This document shows, one piece after another, positions 10,817 to 19,846 of a DNA stretch of 64,000 nt. The notes under the pieces are model-generated. The model was not told where the DNA came from. It saw nothing but the letters and a program-made list of their open reading frames with translations, and searched no databases. The position numbers were made by a program, and so were the translations under genes. This stretch comes from Microbacterium gubbeenense DSM 15944 (GTDB taxonomy: Bacteria; Actinomycetota; Actinomycetes; Actinomycetales; Microbacteriaceae), in contig NZ_AUGQ01000002.1 in assembly GCF_000422745.1 (NCBI RefSeq), positions 62,001 through 126,000 of the forward strand. The letters are read 5' to 3'. Each line of letters starts with the position of its first letter. Position 1 is the first letter of the stretch.

Positions 10817-11794
10817 TCACCGTGTGGTGCCAGGCACCTTGGGCAGCGCACCGCCCGCGGCCGCATTGCGGTCGGGGCGGAAGTTCGAGAGATCCACGCC
10901 TTCGATGTCCGTCACGAGGGCGAGTTCGTCCTCGATGACGGCGGCTTCCCACTCCTCGGGCCCCACGAGCGGCAGGCGCACGCGGGGACTCGAGATTCGG
11001 CCGAGGCCGTGGAGAATGTATTTCGCGGATACCGTGCCCGGCACGTGAGTCATCACGGCGCGGACGAGCGGCTCGAGCTTCTTGTGCTGCTCGGTGGCGG
11101 TTGTGAGGTCGCCGCGGTTGACCGCGTCGACAATGGTTCGATATGGACCGGCGGCAATGTTCGCCGTGACGCCGATGAGGCCCGAGGCGCCGATGGAGAG
11201 TGCCGGCAGCGCATTCGCATCGTCGCCGGAGAAATACATGAGGTCGGTCTGGTTCAGAACGCGACTGACCTCGCTGAAATCACCCTTCGCGTCCTTGACC
11301 GCGAGGATGTTCGGGTGCTTCGCGACGCGCAGGAACGTCTCGTAGTGGATCGGCACGCCGGTGCGGCCGGGAATGTCATAGAGGATGACCGGAAGATCGG
11401 TCGAGTCGGCGATGAGCCGGAAGTGGGTGAGGATGCCCGCCTGCGTCGGCTTGTTGTAGTACGGCGTGACGATCATGATGCCGTCGGCGCCGGCCTTCTC
11501 GCTCTTCTTGTACAGGTCGATCGCGTGGGCGGTCTCGTTGGATCCGCCGCCCGTGATGATCTTCGCGCGCCCCGCGGCGACGCTCTTTCCGACCTCGACG
11601 AGCTTCAGCTTCTCGGGGTCGGTCAGCGTTGAGGTCTCGCCCGTCGTGCCCGTGACGACGATGCCGTCGGCGCCGCCGACGATGACCTCGTCCATGAGCT
11701 TCTCCGTCGCGTCCCAGTCGACTTCGCCGTCGGCCGTCATCGGCGTGACGAGGGCGACGAGAACCTGACCGAACGGGTTAGCGGGTTGCGTCAT
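10817..11794 (-). CDS. dapA: 4-hydroxy-tetrahydrodipicolinate synthase DapA
   Basis: Condenses pyruvate and aspartate semialdehyde, the first committed step to diaminopimelate and lysine. 325 residues. GTTGE at 49-53 binds the pyruvate carboxylate, the catalytic Tyr lies in LYDIPGRTG (about Y139), and the Schiff-base Lys in NILAVKDAKGD (about K167). The start overlaps the folA stop by four bases (ATGA). Its partner dapB is at 16088-16819. Confidence 0.96.
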   Translation of the reverse strand: MTQPANPFGQVLVALVTPMTADGEVDWDATEKLMDEVIVGGADGIVVTGTTGETSTLTDPEKLKLVEVGKSVAAGRAKIITGGGSNETAHAIDLYKKSEKAGADGIMIVTPYYNKPTQAGILTHFRLIADSTDLPVILYDIPGRTGVPIHYETFLRVAKHPNILAVKDAKGDFSEVSRVLNQTDLMYFSGDDANALPALSIGASGLIGVTANIAAGPYRTIVDAVNRGDLTTATEQHKKLEPLVRAVMTHVPGTVSAKYILHGLGRISSPRVRLPLVGPEEWEAAVIEDELALVTDIEGVDLSNFRPDRNAAAGGALPKVPGTTR

Positions 11795-12306
11795 TGCTCT
11801 AGGCTAGCGCGCGCGGCTGAATGCTCGTATCCGACGAAGCGATATCGCGTTCCCGTTCGGCTCGTATGCCACCCGGTCTCCGGGTCGCTCGAGGAGCGGA
11901 TCCATTCGGGCCCGATCTGCGGCGCGCGGGTGTCGCCGGATACGTCCAGGTCGATCTCGGTGACGGAGATCCCCGCGAGGCGATCCATCGCCTGCGCATA
12001 GATCTGCCCGCCGCCGATCACCCAGGCGTCCTCGACCGCCATGCGGATCGCCTCGTCGAGGGATCCCGCGATCTCGCCGCCCGGCGCGCGGAAGGACGGA
12101 TCGCGGGTGACGACGATGTTGCGCCGATCGGGCAGCGGACGGAACCGCTCGGGGAACGACTCCCACGTGCGGCGCCCCATGATCACGGCGGATCCGGCCG
12201 TCACGCGCTTGAAGTACGCGAGGTCTTCGGGCACGTGCCACGGCATGCCGCCGTTATCACCGAGGATCCCGCCGCGGGCCTCGGCCCAGATCGCCCGGAG
12301 CACCAC
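11791..12306 (-). CDS. folA: Dihydrofolate reductase
   Basis: Regenerates tetrahydrofolate from the dihydrofolate made by ThyA, encoded just upstream. 171 residues. Seen: IWAEARGGILGDNGGMPWHVPEDL (substrate/NADPH loop with the conserved Trp and Asp/Glu), VIMGRRTWESFP, and the NADPH-binding VIGGGQIYAQAM. Start GTG 12306 is three bases after the thyA stop; a second GTG follows directly and could also serve. Translation is probably coupled to thyA and, by an ATGA overlap, to dapA. Confidence 0.95.
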   Translation of the reverse strand: MVLRAIWAEARGGILGDNGGMPWHVPEDLAYFKRVTAGSAVIMGRRTWESFPERFRPLPDRRNIVVTRDPSFRAPGGEIAGSLDEAIRMAVEDAWVIGGGQIYAQAMDRLAGISVTEIDLDVSGDTRAPQIGPEWIRSSSDPETGWHTSRTGTRYRFVGYEHSAARASLEQ

Positions 12307-12309
12307 GGG

Positions 12310-13116
12310 TCAGACCGCGACGGCGCCGCGGATCGCGGGGTGGTGCTCGTAGCCGACGAGGTCGAAGTCCGCGAAGGCGTAGTCGAAGATGCTGTCGGCG
12401 CGGCGCATCGCGAGCGTCGGGTACGGGTACGGGTCCCGCGTGAGCTGCTCCGTGACCTGCTCGCGGTGGTTGTCGTAGATGTGACAGTCGCCGCCCGTCC
12501 ACACGAACTCGCCCGGTTCGAGACCCGCCTGCTGCGCCATCATCATGGTGAGCATGGCGTAACTGGCGATGTTGAAGGGCACGCCGAGGAAGAGGTCGGC
12601 ACTGCGCTGGTAGAGCTGGCAGCTGAGCTTGCCGTCGGCGACGTAGAACTGGAACATCGCGTGGCACGGCGGAAGCGCCATGTCTTCGATCTCCGCGGGG
12701 TTCCACGCCGACACGATCATCCGACGCGAATCGGGAGTCTGCATGATCTGATCCATCACCTTCTGGATCTGATCGATGTGGCCGCCGTCGGGGGTCGGCC
12801 AGGACCGCCACTGCACGCCGTACACGGGGCCGAGGTCACCATTGTCGTCGGCCCACTCGTCCCAGATCTTCACCCCGCGCTGCTGCAGCCAGCGCACGTT
12901 GGAATCACCGCGGAGGAACCACAGAAGCTCGAGCGCGACCGACTTGAAGTGCACGCGCTTCGTCGTGACGAGCGGGAAGCCCTCCGACAGGTCGAACCTG
13001 AGCTGGCGGCCGAACACGCTCGTCGTGCCGGTGCCCGTGCGATCGGACTTGTGCGAGCCGTTCTCCATCACATCGCGGAGCAGGTCTTCGTACGGTGTTC
13101 GAATCGCAACGGCCAT
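12310..13116 (-). CDS. thyA: Thymidylate synthase ThyA
   Basis: Folate-dependent methylation of dUMP to dTMP. 268 residues, normal for ThyA. Seen: [19 protein letters not shown], the catalytic Cys in [11 protein letters not shown], and [18 protein letters not shown] for nucleotide and folate binding. It is the first gene of the thyA-folA-dapA-rnj unit. ATG 13116 is preceded by TAGAGT six bases upstream and by no ribosome site, so a leaderless message is likely. Confidence 0.97.
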   Translation of the reverse strand: MAVAIRTPYEDLLRDVMENGSHKSDRTGTGTTSVFGRQLRFDLSEGFPLVTTKRVHFKSVALELLWFLRGDSNVRWLQQRGVKIWDEWADDNGDLGPVYGVQWRSWPTPDGGHIDQIQKVMDQIMQTPDSRRMIVSAWNPAEIEDMALPPCHAMFQFYVADGKLSCQLYQRSADLFLGVPFNIASYAMLTMMMAQQAGLEPGEFVWTGGDCHIYDNHREQVTEQLTRDPYPYPTLAMRRADSIFDYAFADFDLVGYEHHPAIRGAVAV

Positions 13117-13122
13117 GTTCCC

Positions 13123-13128
13123 ACTCTA
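13123..13128 (-). promoter_or_regulatory. -10 element of thyA (TAGAGT), leaderless start
   Basis: TAGAGT on the minus strand, six bases before the thyA ATG. Drives the thyA-folA-dapA-rnj unit and lies back to back with the nagB promoter at 13148. Confidence 0.55.
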
Positions 13129-13147
13129 CGAGAATCGCATCGACGAC

Positions 13148-13171
13148 TAGGTTGGATCCTGTCAGCTGACA
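13148..13171 (+). promoter_or_regulatory. nagB promoter (-10 TAGGTT) with palindrome TGTCAGCTGACA
   Basis: TAGGTT at 13148-13153 is a -10 candidate. The perfect 12-bp palindrome TGTCAGCTGACA at 13160-13171 spans the expected transcription start, upstream of the GAAGGAG ribosome site. It is placed as a repressor operator would be; it does not resemble the known DasR/NagR consensus. Confidence 0.5.
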
Positions 13172-13185
13172 GCGAAGGAGCAATC

Positions 13186-13959
13186 GTGGCAGAAGTCGTC
13201 ATCGTATCCACCCCTGCCGATGCGGGCCGGCTCGCGGCTGAGAGCATCGAGCGCCGGCTCGCGGAATCGGAGCGTCCCGTCCTCGGCGTCGCCACCGGAT
13301 CCACTCCCCTCGCGACGTATCGCGCGCTCGCCGAGCGCGGCACGGATCTTGCGGGTGCGACGGCGTTCGCGCTCGACGAGTACGTCGGGCTGCCCGACGG
13401 CCATCCGGAGGGCTACCGCGCCGTCCTCGAGCGCGAGTTCTGCGAGGTGACCGGATTCGATTCGGCGAACCTCCACGTGCCCGATTCGGATCCTGCACGG
13501 CTCGAGACCGCGGGGCCCCGCTACGAGGCGCTGATCCGCGAGGCCGGCGGCGTCGACGTGCAGATCCTCGGCATCGGCACCGACGGCCACATCGGCTTCA
13601 ACGAGCCCGGGTCGAGCCTCGCGAGCCGAACCCGAGTGAAGACCCTCGCCACGCAGACCCGCCGCGACAACGCCCGGTTCTTCGACTCGATCGACGACGT
13701 GCCGATCCACTGCGTGACCCAGGGCCTCGGCACGATCCGCGACGCCGGGCACCTGATTCTGCTGGCGTTCGGCCCGTCGAAGGCGAACGCGATCCGGTCG
13801 GCGCTCGAGGGTCCCGTGTCGAGCTCGGTTCCCGCGTCGCTGATCCAGCTGCACCCGAGCGTGACCGTCCTGGTGGACGAGGCCGCCGCCGCGAAGCTCG
13901 AGCACGCCGCCTACTACCGCACGGCCTACGCCAACAAGCCGGCGTGGCAGAGCCTATGA
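13186..13959 (+). CDS. nagB: Glucosamine-6-phosphate deaminase NagB
   Basis: Converts glucosamine-6-phosphate to fructose-6-phosphate and ammonia, the second step after NagA. 257 residues. Seen: LGVATGSTPLATYR (phosphate loop), FALDEYVGL with the catalytic Asp, GIGTDGHIGFNEPGSS, and VTQGLGTI. Start GTG 13186 follows GAAGGAG at normal spacing and gives the standard N-terminus; the open frame upstream is antisense to thyA and folA. nagA overlaps by four bases, so the two proteins are coupled. Confidence 0.95.
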   Translation: MAEVVIVSTPADAGRLAAESIERRLAESERPVLGVATGSTPLATYRALAERGTDLAGATAFALDEYVGLPDGHPEGYRAVLEREFCEVTGFDSANLHVPDSDPARLETAGPRYEALIREAGGVDVQILGIGTDGHIGFNEPGSSLASRTRVKTLATQTRRDNARFFDSIDDVPIHCVTQGLGTIRDAGHLILLAFGPSKANAIRSALEGPVSSSVPASLIQLHPSVTVLVDEAAAAKLEHAAYYRTAYANKPAWQSL

Positions 13960-15092
13960 CCGAGAAGATCCTCATCGAGGATGCGGATCTCATCGATCAC
14001 GACGGCCGGCGCCCGGGATGGCTGCTGCTCGCGAACGGCCTGATCGCCGATTCGGGATCAGGCCCCGCGCCGGGCGCCGACCGCGTGATCGACGCGGCGG
14101 GCGCCGTCGTGACCCCGGGCTTCGTCGACCTGCACAACCACGGCGGTGCCGGGGTCTCATTCGACGACGAGGCCGATCTCGAGCCCGCCCTCGCGTTCCA
14201 CCGTTCGCACGGCACGACCAGGCAGCTGCTCAGCCTCGTGTCCGCGCCCATCGATCGCCTCGAGCGCGGCCTCGCGCGGATCGCCGCGGCGACGCGCGCG
14301 GATCCGCTCGTCCTCGGCGCGCACCTCGAGGGACCGTATCTCGCCGACGCCCGCCGCGGCGCGCACGACCCCGCGGCCCTTCGCGACCCGGAACCGTCGG
14401 ACGTCGACCGCCTGCTGGCGGCCGGTGACGGCGCGCTGCGCATGGTCACGCTGGCGCCCGAGCGCGAGGGATCCGCCGCCTGCCAGACGATGCTGCAGGA
14501 CGCGGGCGTCGCGGTCGCCGTCGGCCACACCGATGCGGGTTACGACGAGGCTCGGGCCGCGTTCGACCGCGGCGCGAGCATCCTGACCCACGCCTTCAAC
14601 GCGATGCGCGGGATCGGGCACCGTGCGCCGGGCCCCATCATCGCGGCCGTCGATGCGGGCGCCGTGCTCGAGCTGATCCTCGATGGCATCCACGTGCACC
14701 CCTCCGTCGCGGGCGCGGCCTTCAGGATGGCGCCGGGGCGCCTCGCGCTCGTCACCGACGCCATGTCGGCCACCGGGTGCGCCGAGGGTGCATACGCGCT
14801 CGGCGGCCTCGACGTCGTGGTCGCCGACGGATCCGCGCGGCTAGCCGGGACGTCGACGCTCGCGGGATCCGTGCTCACGCAGGACGTCGCGCTCCGGCAG
14901 GCGATCGAGCACGCCGGCGCGGATCCGGTGGCAGCGGTGACCGCGCTCACGGCCACGCCCGCGCGGGCCGTGGGGCGCCCCGATCTCGGGTCGCTCCGTG
15001 CCGGATCGCGCGCCGACGTGCTGATCCTCACGGACGAGTGGTCGCCCGCCGTCGTGATCGCGGATGGCCATCGGCTGAACACGGTCCGCTGA
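13956..15092 (+). CDS. nagA: N-acetylglucosamine-6-phosphate deacetylase NagA
   Basis: Amidohydrolase that removes acetate from GlcNAc-6-phosphate in use of chitin or recycled peptidoglycan sugar. 378 residues. Seen: DLHNHGG near residue 53, HLEGPYLAD with a metal-binding Glu, VGHTDAGYD and THAFNAM (metal His), and catalytic Asp in LVTDAMSATG. ATG 13956 overlaps the nagB stop as ATGA; an in-frame GTG four codons upstream is less likely. Confidence 0.95.
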   Translation: MTEKILIEDADLIDHDGRRPGWLLLANGLIADSGSGPAPGADRVIDAAGAVVTPGFVDLHNHGGAGVSFDDEADLEPALAFHRSHGTTRQLLSLVSAPIDRLERGLARIAAATRADPLVLGAHLEGPYLADARRGAHDPAALRDPEPSDVDRLLAAGDGALRMVTLAPEREGSAACQTMLQDAGVAVAVGHTDAGYDEARAAFDRGASILTHAFNAMRGIGHRAPGPIIAAVDAGAVLELILDGIHVHPSVAGAAFRMAPGRLALVTDAMSATGCAEGAYALGGLDVVVADGSARLAGTSTLAGSVLTQDVALRQAIEHAGADPVAAVTALTATPARAVGRPDLGSLRAGSRADVLILTDEWSPAVVIADGHRLNTVR

Positions 15093-15106
15093 CGCCCGAT
15101 GGTCGA

Positions 15107-15112
15107 TAGGCT
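15107..15112 (+). promoter_or_regulatory. -10 candidate of the OsmC gene (TAGGCT)
   Basis: TAGGCT 14 bases after the nagA stop. The 5' leader would be about 35 bases and carries CGAGGAG before the ATG, so this gene has a normal ribosome site, unlike many neighbours. Confidence 0.45.
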
Positions 15113-15152
15113 GGCCGAGACCCGCACATCTCAACCCCGTCGAGGAGTCACC

Positions 15153-15575
15153 ATGTCTGTCACCAGCGAAGCCACATCCACCTGGTCGGGAAGCCTGCCC
15201 GAGGGCTCCGGATCCGTCACCGCCGCGAGCGGCATCGGCACGTTCCCCATCAACTGGAAGGCGCGCAGCGAGGGCGGCGAGCCGACAACGACGCCCGAGG
15301 AGCTCATCGCCGCCGCGCACTCGTCGTGCTTCAACATGGCGCTGTCCAACGAGCTCGGGCAGGCCGGGTTCACCCCCGAGAACGTGCGCACAACCGCGTC
15401 GGTCACGTTCGTGCCCGGCACGGGCATCACCGGCAGCCACCTCAATGTGTCTGCGTCGATCCCCGGCATCTCGGCCGAGAAGTTCGACGAGATCGCGAAC
15501 GGCGCGAAGGCCGGCTGCCCGGTCTCGCAGGCGCTCGCGGGCGTCGACATCACGATCGAGGCCACGCTGGCGTAA
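15153..15575 (+). CDS. OsmC/Ohr family peroxide-reducing protein
   Basis: 140 residues. OsmC-family proteins are thiol peroxidases that detoxify organic hydroperoxides in the cytoplasm. The two redox cysteines are present in AAAHSSCFNMALS and GCPVSQALAG, with the conserved TTPEELIAAA helix start between the beta-rich N-terminus and the first Cys. ATG 15153 follows GAGGAG. It reads more like OsmC (SAN-type N-terminus with WSG) than Ohr. It has its own promoter and is followed by a strong terminator. Confidence 0.88.
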   Translation: MSVTSEATSTWSGSLPEGSGSVTAASGIGTFPINWKARSEGGEPTTTPEELIAAAHSSCFNMALSNELGQAGFTPENVRTTASVTFVPGTGITGSHLNVSASIPGISAEKFDEIANGAKAGCPVSQALAGVDITIEATLA

Positions 15576-15582
15576 CGCGTCG

Positions 15583-15620
15583 AAAAGCCCCCACCGCGCT
15601 CGGCGCCGTGGGGGCTTTTT
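15583..15620. terminator. Bidirectional intrinsic terminator
   Basis: AAAAGCCCCCA and TGGGGGCTTTT form an 11-bp stem with a 15-base loop, with A- and T-runs at both ends. It ends the OsmC gene from the left and the dapB unit from the right. Confidence 0.92.
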
Positions 15621-15629
15621 CCATCGCCG

Positions 15630-16088
15630 TCAGCTGATCCCTCGGCGCTCCAGACGGATAGCCTCGCGGGTCGCCGACCGCGCACGCTTGCGGTCGCCGG
15701 CGGCGTCGTAGACGACCCCGAGGCGGAACCACGCCCGCCAGTCCTCGGGCGCCTCCTCGACCGCCGACTTGTACGCCGGGAAGAGCGCATCGGCATCGCT
15801 CTGGAGCACGCGTCCCGACGGTCGCAGCTCGACCTCCTCGTCCGGGAGGAGGCCTTCGGCGCCGAGGCGCTTCGCGAGCTGCTCTCCGCGCCAGCCGAAC
15901 CACAGTTCGCGTCCGAGCGCCCAGGCGCCGATGAACGGGAAGATGACCAGCGCGATGCCCATGATGAGCGCGACGGGCTCGCCCTTGTCGACCCCGACCC
16001 GGATGAAGGAGATCGCCAGTCCGCCGAGCAGCCAAATATACAGCGCGAACGCCAGCGCCATGACGACGACGCCGATGCGTGTTGCCAT
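15630..16088 (-). CDS. Small membrane protein with a TPR-like C-terminal half
   Basis: 152 residues, function unknown. Two hydrophobic segments (residues about 5-28 and 38-58) are followed by a soluble half; PEDWRAWFRLGVVYDAAGDRKRARSATREAI reads as a tetratricopeptide-like helix pair. ATG 16088 overlaps the dapB stop by one base (TGATG), so it is co-translated with dapB. Such genes commonly follow dapB in Microbacteriaceae, but no role in lysine synthesis can be read from the sequence. Confidence 0.8.
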   Translation of the reverse strand: MATRIGVVVMALAFALYIWLLGGLAISFIRVGVDKGEPVALIMGIALVIFPFIGAWALGRELWFGWRGEQLAKRLGAEGLLPDEEVELRPSGRVLQSDADALFPAYKSAVEEAPEDWRAWFRLGVVYDAAGDRKRARSATREAIRLERRGIS

Positions 16089-16819
16089 CAGGCGCCGAGG
16101 CCCAGGTCGAGGAAGTGCTCCAGGCCGACCGTGACGCCCGAGGCCGAGGCGGCACCGGCGAGCGCGACGCGGATGCCCGGCGCGTATGCCGACGCGGAGT
16201 CGGACGTGTCGTGCAGGATCGTGAGCGACTCCCCCGGCCCGGACATGATCGTCTGCTGCTGCGCGATCACTCCCGGGCGGCGGAGCGAGTGCACCGGCAC
16301 TCCCGCGACGAGTGTGCCGCGCGCTGGCTGGTCGGCGTTCGGCGCGCTCACCGGCGTCTCGCGGGCGGCGCCGATCAGCTCGGCCGTGCGCACAGCCGTG
16401 CCGCTCGGCGAGTCGACCTTCGTGTCGCGGTGCGCCTCGATGATCTCGGCGGAGTCGAAGAAGCGCGACGCGGTCGCCGCGATCGCGGATCCGATGACCG
16501 ATCCGAGCGAGAAATTCGGGACGAACACGACGCCCGTTCCGGCGCGCTCGACGGCGGGGCGGATCCGTTCGATGCGATCGGCCGACCACCCGCTCGTGCC
16601 GACGAGCACGTTCGCGCCGCGCTCGAGCGCGGCGGCGAGGATCCGTTCGCTCGCCTCGTAGTTCGTGGCATCGACCACGAGGTCGGCGCCATCGAGCTCG
16701 GTCAGCTCGCTCGCCGACGTCAGAACGGCCGACAGCTCGTACCCGGGCTCTGCCTCGATGACCGAGCGGATGATCCTGCCGAGCTTTCCGGTGCCGCCGG
16801 CCAGTGCCACGAGAGTCAT
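16088..16819 (-). CDS. dapB: 4-hydroxy-tetrahydrodipicolinate reductase DapB
   Basis: NAD(P)H-dependent reductase that follows DapA on the way to diaminopimelate. 243 residues. Seen: nucleotide-binding ALAGGTGKLGRI (GxxGxxG) at the N-terminus, GTSGWS, VPNFSLGSV, and the signature EAHRDTKVDSPSGTA containing the catalytic Lys. ATG 16819 is seven bases after TAAGAT, so it is probably leaderless; that -10 overlaps the stop codon of the gene upstream. Confidence 0.94.
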   Translation of the reverse strand: MTLVALAGGTGKLGRIIRSVIEAEPGYELSAVLTSASELTELDGADLVVDATNYEASERILAAALERGANVLVGTSGWSADRIERIRPAVERAGTGVVFVPNFSLGSVIGSAIAATASRFFDSAEIIEAHRDTKVDSPSGTAVRTAELIGAARETPVSAPNADQPARGTLVAGVPVHSLRRPGVIAQQQTIMSGPGESLTILHDTSDSASAYAPGIRVALAGAASASGVTVGLEHFLDLGLGA

Positions 16820-16826
16820 GCTCTAA

Positions 16827-16832
16827 ATCTTA
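16827..16832 (-). promoter_or_regulatory. -10 element of dapB (TAAGAT) overlapping an upstream stop codon
   Basis: TAAGAT on the minus strand, seven bases before the dapB ATG; its first three bases are the TAA stop of the phosphatase gene at 16830-17480. Confidence 0.5.
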
Positions 16833-17480
16833 GACCGGGGGAACCTCGGGGAGTCCGGTGCGCAGTTCGTACGGAAGGTGGGCGATGTCGTTGTGGCTCA
16901 CGAGGCTCCACGGGCGGCCCTTCTTCTGGGCGAGCACCGTCAGGCCGCAGTGCGCCTGATTGAGAGTGAGCCACCGCCACTCGTCCGCCCCCATGATCTC
17001 GCGCACGAACCACGAGATCACGAAGTTGTGCGTGATGAGCAGCTCGTGCACGTCGCCTGGCTTGCGCACGAGGAACTCGTTGATCGCGTCGGCCATCTGA
17101 GCCTTGCCGGCCTCGAAGTCGTCGTCGCTGAAGCTGCCGAAGAACGGCTCGAACACCGTCGGGGTGTCCTCCGTCATGCCCGTGGGCACGCAGTCGAACA
17201 GCAGCGCGTTGGGCTGCGGGTCGATCGCCGGCATGCGGTCCGCGAGGATCCGCGCCGTCTCGGTGGCCCGCACGAGCGGCGAGTGCCAGACGGCATCGAA
17301 CGGCAGTCCGGAGAGGCGGTCGGCGAGCAGCGCCGCCTGGCGCACACCGCGCGGAGACAACGGGCCGTCTTCCAGCCCATGCTCCGCGTCCTGATGCTCA
17401 CCGTGGCGTACGAGATATAGGTAATGCGTCACAGCAGCCCGCTTCGTCGAGGTCATTCCGGGCGCGGAGGAATCTGACAT
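16830..17480 (-). CDS. Histidine phosphatase family (phosphoglycerate-mutase fold) protein
   Basis: 216 residues. The phosphate-accepting His lies in YLYLVRHGEHQ near residue 27, with supporting PLSPRGVRQA, HSPLVRATETA and the second catalytic His in LLITHNFVISWF. Substrate unknown; the fold includes small-molecule and protein phosphatases as well as mutases. Two starts are possible, ATG 17480 and ATG 17456 eight codons in; neither has a good ribosome site, and the longer is given. No membrane segment. Confidence 0.88.
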   Translation of the reverse strand: MSDSSAPGMTSTKRAAVTHYLYLVRHGEHQDAEHGLEDGPLSPRGVRQAALLADRLSGLPFDAVWHSPLVRATETARILADRMPAIDPQPNALLFDCVPTGMTEDTPTVFEPFFGSFSDDDFEAGKAQMADAINEFLVRKPGDVHELLITHNFVISWFVREIMGADEWRWLTLNQAHCGLTVLAQKKGRPWSLVSHNDIAHLPYELRTGLPEVPPV

Positions 17481-17537
17481 ACTGCGCCCTGGACAACCTT
17501 ACCGTGACCCGAGGCCGGTGGGCTCGGGCTTCCTATG

Positions 17538-17581
17538 CGAAGCGCCCGCCGGCCCCGAGAACGGGATCGGCGGGCGCTTCG
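17538..17581 (-). terminator. Long hairpin after pnp
   Basis: CGAAGCGCCCGCCG and its exact reverse complement form a 14-bp stem with a 16-base loop, 15 bases past the pnp stop. There is no T-run after the stem, as is common for actinobacterial hairpin terminators. Confidence 0.6.
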
Positions 17582-17596
17582 TGCGAACGACGAGAA

Positions 17597-19846
17597 TCAG
17601 GCCTCTTCGGCAGCTTCCGTCGTCTCGCCCTGCTCCTGGACGAGCTCGAGCGAGAGCTTGCCGCGGTCATCGACCTTGGAGATCTTGACGAGCACCTTCT
17701 GGCCGATCGAGATCACATCTTCGATGTTCTCGACGCGGTTGCCGCCGTTGAGCTTGCGCAGCTCGGTGACGTGCAGCAGTCCGTCCTTGCCCGGGAGGAG
17801 CGAGACGAACACGCCGAACTTCGCGATGTTCACGGCCGTACCGAGGTACTGCTCGCCCACCTCGGGGTTGGTCGGGTTCGCGATCGCGTTGACCTGGGCG
17901 CGGGCGGCATCAGCCGTCGGGCCGTCGGTCGCACCGATGTAGACGGTGCCGTTGTCCTCGATCGAGATCGTGGCTCCGGTCTCGTCCTGGATGCCGTTGA
18001 TCGTCTTGCCCTTCGGGCCGATCAGCTCGCCGATCTTGTCGACGGGGATCTGCACGCTGATGACGCGCGGCGCGGTCGGCGCCATCTCGTCGGGAGCGTC
18101 GATCGCCGAGTTCAGGACGTCGAGGATGCGCAGACGCGCGTCCTTCGCCTGGGTCAGCGCGCCGGCCAGAACCTCGGACGGGATGCCGTCGAGCTTCGTG
18201 TCGAGCTGCAGAGCCGTGACGAACTCGCTGGTACCGGCGACCTTGAAGTCCATGTCGCCGAGCGCGTCCTCGGCGCCCAGGATGTCGGTGAGGGCCGCGT
18301 AGCGCGTCTGCCCATCGACATCTTCGGACACGAGGCCCATGGCGATGCCCGCGACGGGCGCGCGCAGCGGCACACCGGCGTTGAGCAGCGACAGGGTCGA
18401 GGCGCAGACCGAGCCCATTGACGTCGAACCGTTGGAGCTGAGGGCCTCAGACACCTGGCGGATCGCGTAGGGGAACTCCTCGCGCGACGGCAGCACCGGC
18501 ACGAGCGCGCGCTCGGCGAGGAAGCCGTGACCGATCTCGCGACGCTTCGGGCTGCCCACGCGGCCGGTCTCACCGGTCGAGTAGGGCGGGAAGTTGTAGT
18601 GGTGCATGTAGCGCTTCGACGTGACCGGCGAGAGCGAGTCGATCTGCTGCTCCATCTTGAGCATGTTCAGCGTGGTGACACCCATGATCTGGGTCTCGCC
18701 GCGCTGGAAGATGGCCGAACCGTGCACGCGCGGGATGACCTGGACCTCCGCGTCGAGCGGACGGATGTCGGCCAGACCGCGGCCGTCGATGCGCGCGCCC
18801 TCGGTGAGGATGCGGCCGCGCACGACCTCCTTGGTGACCGACTTGTAGGCACCCGAGACCTCGCCGTTGGCGGAGGCCGGCAGCTCGCCCGCCTCGACCT
18901 TCGCGGCGACCTCGCCCTTGACGCGATCCTTGAGCGCGTCATCGGCAGTCTGGCGCTCGACCTTGTCGGCGATCTGGTAGATCTTCTTGAGCTCGTCGAG
19001 GGCCGAGTCGCGAACGGCCTGGAAGACCTCGTCGCCGTAGGGCGGGAAGACGGGGAACTCGAGCGGGGCGCGCGTCGAGGACGCGGCCATCTCGGCCTGC
19101 GCCGCAACGAGCTGCTTGATGAAGGGCTTCGCGGCCTCGAGACCGCCGGCGACGATCTCTTCGTTCGGCTTCACGGCACCGCCGCGGATGAGGTTCCAGG
19201 AACCCTCCGTGGCCTCGGCCTCGACCATCATGATCGCGACCTCGCCGTTGTCGAGCACGCGTCCCGCGACCATCAGGTCGAAGACGGCCTGGTCGAGCTG
19301 CTCCACGTTCGGGAACGCGACCCACTGGTCTTCGTGCTGACCGAGACCCGGAACGAGCGCGAGGCGCACGCCGGCGATCGGGCCGGAGAAGGGCAGGCCG
19401 GAGATCTGCGTCGACGCGCTGGCGGCGTTGATCGCGAGGGCGTCGTAGAACTCGCCCGGCGCGATCGAGAGCACCGTGACGACGATCTGGACCTCGTTGC
19501 GCAGGCCGCTCCGGAAGGAGGGGCGCAGCGGCCGGTCGATCAGGCGGCAGACGAGGATGGCGTCGGTCGACGGGCGACCCTCGCGGCGGAAGAACGAACC
19601 GGGGATCTTGCCCGCGGCGTACGAGCGCTCTTCGACATCGACCGTCAGCGGGAAGAAGTCGAAGCCCTCGCGGGGGTGCTTTCCGGCGCTCGTGGCCGAG
19701 AGGAGCATCGTCTCGTCGTCGAGGTACGCGGCGACCGCGCCCTGCGACTGCTGGGCCAGGCGGCCCGTCTCGAAACGAATCGTGCGTGTACCGAAGCGGC
19801 CGTTGTCGAGAACGGTTTCGGCTGCGGTGATTTCAGGACCTTCCAA
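17597..19846 (-). CDS. pnp: Polyribonucleotide nucleotidyltransferase (PNPase)
   Basis: Phosphorolytic 3'-5' exoribonuclease and, in actinobacteria, RNA 3'-tail synthetase. 749 residues with two RNase PH-like cores (first with [25 protein letters not shown], second with RRIGH-like [14 protein letters not shown] and [12 protein letters not shown]), a KH domain with IGPKGKTIN, and a C-terminal S1 domain ([19 protein letters not shown]). The start is TTG at 19846, the first start codon of the frame, with AAAGAGAGAG upstream. rpsO, often its neighbour, is almost 18 kb away here. Confidence 0.97.
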   Translation of the reverse strand: MEGPEITAAETVLDNGRFGTRTIRFETGRLAQQSQGAVAAYLDDETMLLSATSAGKHPREGFDFFPLTVDVEERSYAAGKIPGSFFRREGRPSTDAILVCRLIDRPLRPSFRSGLRNEVQIVVTVLSIAPGEFYDALAINAASASTQISGLPFSGPIAGVRLALVPGLGQHEDQWVAFPNVEQLDQAVFDLMVAGRVLDNGEVAIMMVEAEATEGSWNLIRGGAVKPNEEIVAGGLEAAKPFIKQLVAAQAEMAASSTRAPLEFPVFPPYGDEVFQAVRDSALDELKKIYQIADKVERQTADDALKDRVKGEVAAKVEAGELPASANGEVSGAYKSVTKEVVRGRILTEGARIDGRGLADIRPLDAEVQVIPRVHGSAIFQRGETQIMGVTTLNMLKMEQQIDSLSPVTSKRYMHHYNFPPYSTGETGRVGSPKRREIGHGFLAERALVPVLPSREEFPYAIRQVSEALSSNGSTSMGSVCASTLSLLNAGVPLRAPVAGIAMGLVSEDVDGQTRYAALTDILGAEDALGDMDFKVAGTSEFVTALQLDTKLDGIPSEVLAGALTQAKDARLRILDVLNSAIDAPDEMAPTAPRVISVQIPVDKIGELIGPKGKTINGIQDETGATISIEDNGTVYIGATDGPTADAARAQVNAIANPTNPEVGEQYLGTAVNIAKFGVFVSLLPGKDGLLHVTELRKLNGGNRVENIEDVISIGQKVLVKISKVDDRGKLSLELVQEQGETTEAAEEA

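Noticed and set aside
13154..13180. DasR/NagR operator before nagB
   Set aside because: The palindrome there does not contain the ACTGGTCTAGACCAGT-like core.
11821..13185. Open frame extending nagB upstream by about 450 codons
   Set aside because: Antisense to folA and thyA; the nagB GTG at 13186 has a proper ribosome site and gives the family N-terminus.
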